A DNA stretch of 64,000 bases from Rotaria sordida (lineage: Eukaryota; Rotifera; Eurotatoria; Philodinida; Philodinidae): contig CAJNOL010000058.1 of NCBI GenBank assembly GCA_905250125.1, forward strand, positions 22,296-86,295, read 5' to 3'. Positions 35,165-44,500 of the stretch are shown piece after piece. Under the pieces are notes generated by a model. The model was not told the DNA's origin. It ran no database searches and saw nothing but the letters and a program-made list of their open reading frames with translations. Position numbers and translations under genes: made by a program. Position 1 is the first letter of the stretch, and each line of letters begins with the position of its first letter.

Positions 35165-37660
35165 TTAAAAGACCGAACAATGATATCTAAGCAAATTTAT
35201 ATTTAAGTATTCAAATAAAAAGTCATTTCGACTCAAAATATCTAATGATCTATTTTATTTCTTTTTTTCTAATTTCTAGTACAGTGTGTAACAACATGTT
35301 TTTTGTTTCTCACAGAAAAAAAAAACATTTCATTTGAAAACGTTTGAAACATGCGTGAACAAAATAGAACGAAAAACCATGAATTGAAATATTTTTCTTC
35401 ATAATATGTTAAGTGACTCAATATAACATAAACTTTTTATTCATAAGAAAAAAATGACACGATTTCCATTTATAATGTGAAGTATTGAAGGTAAAATTAA
35501 CAATAAATGTTTCATAGTATGCAAATTTTTATTGAAAATCATCTAATACGACATACTGAGAAATCTTATTGGAATAAACTACGAAGTACTGGTGAAATTG
35601 AGAATAACATCAATTGATATTCTGATATATTGAAATTTATCGGTCTATATAATTAATTGAGAAGAAATACAGACCATTAATTTTTTTCAAATATCAATTA
35701 CCACAAAAAGAAGTCATTATCATAAAAGCTTATGAAGGTTGAGTCATTTATATATATATTTGATATGACATTAATAAAAATCTTAAACAAAATGTTTTAT
35801 TCTACTGTGGTTGAATAAAAAAAAATGTACAGATGTCGAAACAATTTATTCATAAATTAAATCAATCAATCGGAATGATATAGAAGTTCATGTTATTTAT
35901 TTTCTTGATTTATGAAATTTAGATGATAAATGAAACGTTCATTCATGAAGTCATTTGTTTGAAAAACAATATATTTTTTAAAATATTAATAATTTGTAAA
36001 ATAGTGACAGTCAAAAATATTTATTTTGACTTCCTCTGCAAGAAAAACACCTAAAATCCAGTTTTCTGTTATTGAATTCATGACTCTTGAATTGCGTGAC
36101 TGTCACAATCACGATCACACGTGATCGTGACCAGTATTTCTAATGGAAATCTAAAACAAGATGCGAATGTACATTTTATATATATGGGTAAATTATGCAT
36201 ATGCATCTTGTTTCCATAGATAAAGTGCTGAAAAACGAAGTTCCATAGACTGTAAAGAAATAAAAATTTAAACAATGTTCATATCATTTCAATAAACATA
36301 GATACAAGTTTTATCTCATAGGTCGTTTTCTGCACATAGTTGAAACATTTTTTAGAAATTCAAAATGGTTTTCAATGTATTAAAAGAAAACTTTTTAATT
36401 TTTTCTGCACAGTGTATATCGTACACTTTGCTTTTTGGAGAAAGTGTACAACAGTATGTATTTCGAGAGCAATAGATGTTCTGTACATTTTGTTGCTGCT
36501 GTGTACACTTGCCATTAGAAGCACTACAGGATACTGAAAACAAGCAATTTTCACGATTTGATGCATTCTATAAGTTTCCCGAAAATTCTTTTTTTTGTGG
36601 GCTTTATTTGGAACAGAGTATAATGGGCAGAATGGGCATAAATTCGATTTCCAGGAAACCCATTCCACATTCTCGAAAAGGAACCTACCACACTGTACAC
36701 CTTCATTTCTATCTCTCAGAACTCGTTTTCTATCTACAGGGGCTCATATAGCTTTTTACACGAAAAAAAAGTGAGAGTATTGTACGTAATGAAGATTGTG
36801 AAAGGGTTATCTCCATCACTTCTTACGTGAACCAGGTAGAAAGCATAATGGGTTTTTTTGCTATTTAATTTTATTCATTGCAAAGAAAATAGTATTTCTT
36901 ATTATTTCCCTCTCTTGATGCCATAAATCGAATACATGATTTGTTGCTTGTTTTTTGTTCTATTTGTTCAATGGATGAGGATTGGTTATTTCCATTTTCT
37001 CTCATATTCCTTACATTTGAAATAGGATTACTGATTTTCTAATAGTTGTGAAGTTGAAATGCAGACTCGTAATTTCTTTTGTTTTTTCTATATTCGTTAA
37101 AATAGAAATAGGATTTCCTATTACTTATTTTTTTTCGTCGATGTTGAATTGAGCTTCCAGGAAAACTCTCACAATGCATAATATGGCAGCAAAAAGAGAT
37201 ATAAAGAGGTATAGAAGGTACACAGTTCTTATTATTTGATGCTAAGGCTACTATTAAGCGGACATGCCTATCCATGATTCCAAAAACAAACTGTCAATAT
37301 TAGAAATAGGTAAGATTACAAATTCGTTAAAGAAAAATTCCTCAACATATTTCCAAAAAAGCCACATACATTAAAAAATACAAATTCTTCTCCAAAACAA
37401 GACAGCATCCAACAAGTTCAAAAAAAAAACAAAAAGAAAACGTCAAATACTGTTTTGCCACATTTCATATCTGATTCCACGACAGCCCCATTCGCTTTAA
37501 CTTGTATAGACTCACCGATACAGGACTCTCTTATGCTGAAGCCACTAAGATACGCCGAACACTGGAAGAATCAAACGAAACCAACCTTATCAGAAATAAC
37601 TATTTTGATAATACAACCCGCAATACGATATATATGTGAAAACATCTCTAACCAATCCTC
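35165..37660. other. Intergenic repeat-like region, no gene recognised
   Basis: About 2.5 kb. The first 1.8 kb is AT-rich and featureless apart from the palindrome at 36110. Around 36400-36530 a GTGTACA/TGTACAC-rich stretch recurs in both orientations. From about 37380 to 37660 the sequence becomes less AT-rich and continues across the hAT insertion into the island after 38846; a frame here (QDSIQQVQKKNKKKTSNTV...) could be a remnant of a retroelement protein, but I cannot name it. Confidence 0.4.
36110..36129. repeat. Perfect 9-base inverted repeat, 2-base spacer
   Basis: CACGATCAC-AC-GTGATCGTG. A related GTGATCACGA string occurs near 53475. It could be a protein-binding site or a hairpin inside a decayed repeat; no neighbouring gene suggests a role. 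Confidence 0.7.
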
Positions 37661-37741
37661 GACAAGACTAGAGGACTGCAGGTTACGCTATTTTGACAAC
37701 CTGTGACCTGCCCTGCTGAGATTTTGGCAACCTGACCCTGC

Positions 37742-37871
37742 CCTGTGAATTTATTGCATAACCTTTAATCTGCCCTGCCTTGTCCTGTGAATTTACTTCA
37801 TAACCTTTAACCTGCCCTGCCCTGTGAATTTATTGCATAACCTTTAACCTGCCCTGCCCTGCCCTGCCCTG
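37742..37871. repeat. Subterminal tandem repeats of the hAT element
   Basis: Three units beginning CCTGTGAATTTA at 37742, 37784 and 37821 (periods of about 42 and 37), each followed by CATAACCTTTAA and CCTGCCCTG words; the last runs into four or more CCCTG pentamers. On the right side of the element, 38715-38820 carries related words in reverse orientation. Confidence 0.85.
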
Positions 37872-37968
37872 TTTTCTTTAAAACCGAAGAAAATTCCAAA
37901 CTTTCGTATCAATTTATTATTAAATTTCATTTCGAGTTGTTACAACCATAAAGCAAAACCAAACAACA

Positions 37969-38134
37969 TTATATATCTGGAAAATTTCTAATCATCAAAA
38001 TATCATAAACAATATCTAGATTTAAAAACTGCCTTCTTTTTTCTAATACTCTACCTGATGAGCTAAAAACATGCTCTGATGTGGGTGTGGAGTGGGGTAT
38101 GAATCTTCTCTTCGCACATCCACACCCTATTAAG
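37969..38134 (-). pseudogene. hAT transposase C-terminal dimerisation domain (remnant)
   Basis: Reading from 38134 to the stop at 37969, the minus strand encodes TPTSEHVFSSSGRVLEKRRQ followed by FLNLDIVYDILMIRNF. This is the hATC dimerisation motif (family pattern PATSxxSERVFSxxG...RxxLxxxxxxxLxFL). The domain is complete and ends in a natural stop, but the upstream transposase is missing or out of frame, so it cannot encode an active enzyme. Confidence 0.85.
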
Positions 38135-38420
38135 AGATTTGTTGTTTTTTTAGTGTATTTGATTCATCTAAACAATTTTTAAAATGATAGCTAATAGTAG
38201 AAGTTTCATTTGATATGGAATATGATAATATCTCATAGAACAATCGACGTTGTACGAACGGTTGATATTCATTATTGAAACATTTAATATGTAATAAATG
38301 TTCCAAAAATGAACCATAAGATGATGATGGCGGTTCTACTGTAGCTATAAATTCACCAGTTTTAAGTTTTTCTATCATCTGCTTCTTTTTTCGTTCCATA
38401 TCTCTTTTTGAATTAGGCAT
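38130..38420 (-). pseudogene. Short open frame inside the hAT element
   Basis: Ninety-six residues starting MPNSKRDMERKKKQMIEKL, followed by GEFIATVEPPSSSYGSF and FVQRRLFYEILSYSI, lying directly upstream of the dimerisation domain but in another frame. It could be a frameshifted piece of the transposase or unrelated filler; I do not recognise a domain in it. Confidence 0.35.
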
Positions 38421-38845
38421 AGTTGATATTTCACTAGCAGGAAACTCTAACTGATATTGATGATGATAATTGAGAGATTAGTTAATGATGATAATAAAGA
38501 AAAGAGCAAGATAAAACTCAAAATAACAAAAACTACATGCGCACTTGAATAGCTACACAATGTATAATGGATAGGTTACCAACATATCTGCTTCTATTGA
38601 GTATCTTTGCGACTAATCTAAATTGATTTTTCAGTTCGCTTTCACTTCTATTTTTTTTTCTTAGTGTATAGCTTTAGGAAAGATATCTATAAAATCTAAC
38701 GCATAAAACTAGTCACAGGTTGACAGGTTACGATACTCGTACCCTGCAACCTGCTCTGTAAAAATTTTCGCAACCTGGCCCTGCTCTGCAGTGACAGGGC
38801 AGGGTAGGGCAGGTTACCTATACCCTGCAGGGCTCTAGACAAGAC

Positions 38846-39540
38846 AACCAAATCCCCAACTGCTACCAAGCAATCACTTCCATTACGTCGCACTCAAAGG
38901 GAGCACATAGGCGTAGTTATCCTGCTTGACTGCTCTATAGTGTGTCATCTTCCTCACACCCAGATCACCTACAATCTGCTGAGTTGCTTGTCAGCCACTT
39001 CAATCGCAACACCCACAATACCTATGACCTAATGTGTGCCCTACTCACGCTACCCAATTCGCGACCATTCATCTCGTGGCCCATTTCTTCACCGTCAGCT
39101 CTTAGCGGCCGGCTCTTTCGCGGCACCCACAGCGGAAACTATGTGAAATGCGTCGTATTCTTGTCACTTCTCCAGTGGCCAGTCCTTTTGCGGCACTCAC
39201 AGCAGATGCGATGTGTTATGTATCATATTCTTACCAGTCCTTCCATGACCAGTTCTACCATGGCCAGTCCTTCCGCAGCTAGTCCTTTCGCGACCACTCC
39301 TTTTGGTGCCAGTCTTTTCGTTGCCTGTCCTTCCGCTGCCGGTTCTTTCGTGGAGGTCAGAGGTGAGCGGAGGCATGTGAATCGGTTCGTGGCATGCACA
39401 GCTTGGCAGACATGTGTTAGTCGTTTGGTGCCACCCGTAGCTTGGCGCACCCGCACCAACATCCATATCCACACTCGACAGCGTTGTTTTGGAAATCTCA
39501 TTGTGCATTGTCGTGCTTTCATTTTTGTGTTTTCGGAAAT
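38846..39540. other. Compositional island, visibly G+C-richer than its surroundings
   Basis: The stretch is roughly half G+C by eye, while flanking DNA is strongly AT. It is the continuation of the sequence interrupted by the hAT insertion. Open frames exist on both strands (the longest, 38942-39610 plus, 222 codons), but their sequence is irregular and partly built from a 15-base minisatellite, so I do not call a gene. It may be a fossil mobile element or satellite-like DNA. Confidence 0.5.
39234..39353. repeat. 15-base minisatellite, eight diverged units
   Basis: Units such as CCAGTCCTTCCATGA, CCAGTTCTACCATGG, CCAGTCCTTCCGCAG and CTAGTCCTTTCGCGA follow one another with an exact 15-base period. 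Because the period is a multiple of three it keeps frames open and creates five-residue repeats (SPSMT, SSTMA, SPSAA, SPFAT) in the overlapping 222-codon frame. Related words upstream (near 39177) suggest the array once extended further. Confidence 0.85.
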
Positions 39541-39609
39541 CGGCTTTTCTTGGCGAGATTTTTTTGTATTAGGAAAGCGAAAGTGTATTTTTTGCGGAAA
39601 TTCACTTTG

Positions 39610-39690
39610 AGTTTCCAGAAATTCATCTGGCGCGGAAAGGCAATTTGTATTTCCGAAAATTCATTTGGTGCGGAAAGTCTATAGAGTTTC
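39610..39690. repeat. Short degenerate direct repeat
   Basis: Two to three copies of a unit of about 37-40 bases containing TTTCC, then a GAAATTCAT variant and GGCGCGGAAA or GGTGCGGAAA. It marks the end of the compositional island. Confidence 0.6.
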
Positions 39691-39699
39691 CTGGAAACT

Positions 39700-40560
39700 C
39701 ATATCAGGCATCATATGTTTTTGTTTATAGTGTACTCTGTGGTGCCCCAAAAGCTTATGATCTAGAGTCAGTATTTTTCATTTTATGAATGAATGGTTAG
39801 AGGTATCGTAAATCTGATTTCACCATTCGATAGAGTACATTGAATTCTACTTGGAACACAAATGAAAACATCTGAAACGCTTTCTGGGTGAATCAGGACT
39901 GAAATTACTTGAATTCAATGCTAGCTTCATCTTCATGCAAAATAAACACTAGAAATACCACATTGTACATATGAACTGAATTATGATCAATTAAAAAACC
40001 TATGAAGAATATGCTAATAAAGTAATCGAAAACATTCTAACATATTAACGATAATTTTTTGTTTAGATCAAACAATGATTTACTCTATTTTCTTACTTTT
40101 AAAAAATGATTAATGCGTAATTGATTTAATTTTTCATGTAAAAATGTTTCTTGATAAAAGAATCAAATATCCTAATAGCCACTATGTTTCAAGTATAATT
40201 TTACATCCAAAGAAGAATTGTTAAACTATTATTATTTGAATTAAATTTATTTTATTATTGTGTCTAAATTTTCCACATTCGACAAAAAAGTTTTGAGGTC
40301 CATCTGTTTGAATAAAGCAACCAAAAAAAATTATACAAACGCATACAAAATTTTGTAAAGTCAAAAAAAAAAGGAAACCAAATAAACAAACAGAAGAGAT
40401 TCTTCAAACTGATTATGCAGAAAAAAAAAGGAAACAGATCATATTGAATAATAAATGCACAATTGAGAATCGAAAAAAAAACCAAGAAGCTCGCCCTATA
40501 TGCTGCTGCACAAACCATTATCAATAAATGAGAATTATAAAAAACTTGTCAAAGATAAGT
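39700..40560. other. Intergenic, downstream of the Rab gene
   Basis: AT-rich; the right part is probably the 3' UTR of the Rab30-like gene on the minus strand (an AATAAA-type word occurs on that strand near 40310). Nothing else recognised. Confidence 0.4.
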
Positions 40561-41293
40561 TCATGAACAACAATTAGATTTCACCGGTTTTGTTTTTTGT
40601 TCTCCATTAAGAAATATATCATGTGCACTATTTGATACACTCATTGCTGATTCTTTTGCTTTCATTGTTAATTCTTCAGCTATAGTTTGAAATAATTTTC
40701 CAACGTTCTCACTATTTTTAGCTGATGTTTCTAAATACCACATATCATTTTTTTCAGCAAATTGTTCGGCTACATGTGTTGGAACTTCACGTTGATTAAT
40801 GTCACACTTGTTACCTAAACAAAACAGAAGTATTGATTTTTATTCAATAAATGAAAAACGAAAGTTAATTCGTACTAACCAACAAGTGTACATAAAACAT
40901 CATTATTAGCGTAAGTTTTCACTTCACGAACCCAGTCTGGAAGACTTGAAAATGTCGCAAGATTATTCATATCAAAAACAATAATTAATGCATTAGCTGA
41001 TCGATAATATGATTGAGTTATTGAACGAAAACGTTCTTGTCCAGCTGTATCCCATATTTGAAGCTAAAATAAAAAAGAAAGTTATCAAAAAGAAAAACAT
41101 AATTTTCGATATAAACTTTTATTCTTTCTCCATTAACTTCAACAGTTTTAATTAAAAAATCTACACCAATAGTTGCTGCTTGTCCAGCTGGAAAAACATC
41201 TTGACAAAATCGACGTACAAGACATGTTTTTCCAACACTTGCATTACCAATAAGAACAACTTTAAATAAATATTTATAATCATCCATTAACAT
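40561..41293 (-). CDS. RAB30: Rab30-like small GTPase
   Basis: Rab GTPases control vesicle traffic; Rab30 acts at the Golgi. Three exons (about 41126-41293, 40880-41065 and 40561-40816) give about 200 residues. Seen motifs: GNASVGKT (P-loop, residues 15-22), TIGVDF (switch I), DTAGQERFRSITQSYYRSAN (switch II, identical to Rab30-type sequences), NKCD (guanine specificity, family NKxD) and ETSAK. The N-terminus MLMDDYKYLFKVVLIG matches Rab30 more than other Rabs. The C-terminus is SNCCS-stop, with paired cysteines for prenylation but only one residue after them. All GTP-binding residues are present. The WDR24 stop lies 249 bases upstream on the same strand. Confidence 0.9.
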
Positions 41294-41541
41294 GTTTGAT
41301 ATTATTATTATTTAAATAAATCTAAAAAATACATTTGAAAATACTTATCGAAAGAAAAAAACAAAATCAATAGAAACTTCTTTCTTTGAACTGAATTTAT
41401 CATTGAATAACAGAAGAAAAGAAAATACAAGTATAATTACAAAAAAAAAAACAAATTCTTCAACACCTGAGATAGAAAATATAGCATTGAAAAAAAAATA
41501 TTATCATGTCTTTTTATTTTGAATCACTGTTGAAAGACAAA

Positions 41542-44500
41542 CTATGATTTCAAAGTAAAACGTTGGGATATACCGCGTGAAGGACGATGTTGAGCATCAC
41601 GATCTTTACATCGGTGGCCACAACCGTATGGACATTCATGATGAGTATTAAACCAAGTTCGAATATGATCGATATGGCCACCATGAAAACAAACACCACA
41701 AAATGAAAATATACCTCGACATGGGATTCGACTAAAAACATAAAAACTAACATGTAACATCATATTTAAAGTTTTTGAAGAAGGGCTACCGGGAAATTTT
41801 TTTTTTTTTTTGGGATTTATTTCAATCATCGGATTTATCTATTGATAGTATATAATACATTTTAACTTTATCAAAAGTGAGCTCTAATTCTGAAGAGTCA
41901 GCTAGTTGCTCGTCCTAAATATTATATTCATCGTCATCCTAAGTTAGGTATCTGCTTTCTATTTCCACTATTCTTTAGAAAATAAACATTATATAAATTA
42001 AAATTAGTTTTAAATTTTCGAACATTCAAAAAAAAAATAGATTGATTCGATTGGCTAATATCTTTAATTGAAATTAAACTATACTTACCAAATTGAGCAT
42101 AGAAAATCTTTTGGCATCGGTGGAAAATTTTTGCCAGTAGGAGTAATCGAAGAAGTACTACTACCACCACTTGGAAGACGTTTAAGTATTGGTGATTGTG
42201 CTGAGAGAATAATTGCGCCATCAAATTCGCTTGGATCATAATTAAGTGGTATTTTTTCTTTTTCTATACAATGTTTTGTTACTTGTTTAGCTTTAACAAA
42301 TAGACGTAATTTTTGTAATAATTCTATAGAATAAAAATTAATAAATGAAAATTAATATGAATAATAAATACATACCAATATACATGCCAATCCATTGAAA
42401 ATGAGCACCATTAAATAATTCGAAAACTTTATTTTCACCAAGTATTGGATAAAGTGCAAGTAAAAGATGAACTGCTACTTGAATTTCATTCTATATATTC
42501 ACAATAAAAATCTCTATTTTGAATTTTGTTTTGTTATATTTTTTTTTAAGGAAAAACTTACGTTTTCAATATAATATTGAATTGTTTTTCGAAGTACATC
42601 ATCAAAAATTAATGGATGATTTTGCATTGTTGGACAATAACTTTCATCAATTGTAAAAAATTTATCTGAACCATCAGGTAAAATAGATTGTGTAGATGTT
42701 TGCATATGACCATCAGGACTAAAAAACAAAAATATAAAAATATAGAAATTTAATAAAAAACAAAAAAAATTTTCTTACCTATCATACTCATCTACAGGTT
42801 CAAATTGACTAACATCTATCATCATTTCCGGATATTGACGAGATAATCGATCTAGTGGAAGACCATTTATATCACCATCACCATGTATTACTGATGGTGT
42901 TCCATTTAATACAGTAGGTATTCCATCACGCATTACATAAATATCAGGCTATTGTAAATGGATAAATATATATGTTAGGATGAGAATCGAGATTACATCC
43001 AATCTTGGATTCGAAAGGAAAATTTATGTTAAAAACTTGAGTTACTCTATAGATTAATGTTAGATCCGAATTCTTTACGATGAGCTTTGAGAAAGCAATG
43101 GTATTTCAGGTAATACAATCATCAATGAACAAACTAAGTTAACAGTTGAGAATTTATGACCTCTTTTTCTTTGAAGCCGTTCTTATATATAAAACCATTC
43201 ATAAATTCATGAATTCAAACTTAATTGATCAACTGATGATTATATTATCTAAAATGCCGTTATATCATCAGAGTTCATCAAATAAGTGCCCGAATTCAGC
43301 GTCAATCTACAAACTAATTCAAGTTTTAACGTAAATGTTTCACTTAATTCAACATTCAACGTGTTCAAGTTCAAATTCAAGATTAGACATAATCTCAGTT
43401 TGAATTCTAATCTATATATATATTTTCTTTATAATGAATAACAAATATTTACCTCATTATCATATAACATATCATAACTAATATTATTATTCAATACATC
43501 TTCAGGTGTAATAAATATAATATCATCTGTTAATACATCTCGTACAATATATGTATCAACATCATCGATCATATCTAGAAGAAAATAAAAGATTAGAAAA
43601 TAAAGACAAAAAAAAAAAAAAAAAGAAAATTGTTCATTACCCATTTGTGAATTTGATGATATGATTTGTTCTTGTGATTTAGCAGTTTTTCTTCCATTTA
43701 ATTCTTCATTTGTTTCATTCTCTTGTTGTTGTACATCAGGATTTTTTGGTTTTCCACCTGTTTGTTGATAATGATGATGATGATGTCTATGACTATTTAA
43801 TGGATCACTCATATGATAATTTTTCGTTGTTGATTGTGTATTTCTTCTTGAACTTATTCGATAACTTTGTATACCATTATAATCGGCATAAATCATTTTA
43901 ATAACTTGCCATGTTGCTTTTAAATCTTGTCTTTGTAATTGTTCAGCAACAATACTATTTACATCACAAATATGTGCTAATGCTTCAGATGATCTATCAC
44001 CATTACCAAATATCCATCGTCGTGCAAACTGATGAAATAATTCAACTGAATTATCTACTGAAGAATTTGAATATATACCAACAATAGATTTTCCATGAAT
44101 TGTTTCATTATATTTTAAAAATTTTGACATAATTTCTTCAGAAAAAAATCTTTTTAAACCCATAAAAGTTATTGGAATATGTCGTTCAGAATATAATGAT
44201 TGGATGTATTCATTATTAATATTTGGCATTGCAGCATAAACGTGTCCTTTTGATGTAACATTTAATGAAAATAAAGATACAGATTGATCAGTTCTTATTG
44301 CACTTGATATATGCGTATGTACTAAACGTTCATCACGACCAACAGATACTAAATTATCCGAATTTGGACGCCATGTAAAATCACCAATACTGTCTAAAGC
44401 AAAATAAAATCATGATAACAACATGTGTTAAAAATTTTCAAAAAAAAGTTTTGTTTGTAGATTTATCAATGATTTTATTCCATGATAATGTCATATTACA

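Larger units (their letters stand above)
37669..38837. mobile_element. hAT DNA transposon, decayed, with exact 8-base target duplications
   Basis: Both ends are readable: TAGAGGACTGCAGG on the left and CCTGCAGGGCTCTA on the right (12 of 14 paired bases match). The octamer GACAAGAC flanks both sides exactly (37661-37668 and 38838-38845). Just inside each end are repeated CCTGCCCTG/CAACCTG words, in opposite orientation at the two ends, as expected of subterminal transposase-binding repeats in hAT elements. The interior carries a hAT C-terminal dimerisation domain remnant on the minus strand (37969-38134) and a second short minus frame. At 1169 bases it is too short for a full transposase (about 600-700 residues), so it is an internally deleted copy. 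Confidence 0.92.

Noticed and set aside
38942-39610. Plus-strand open frame of 222 codons
   Set aside because: It lies in G+C-richer DNA where chance frames are longer, is partly made of the 15-base minisatellite, overlaps long open frames on the opposite strand, and shows no recognisable domain or splice-consistent partner.
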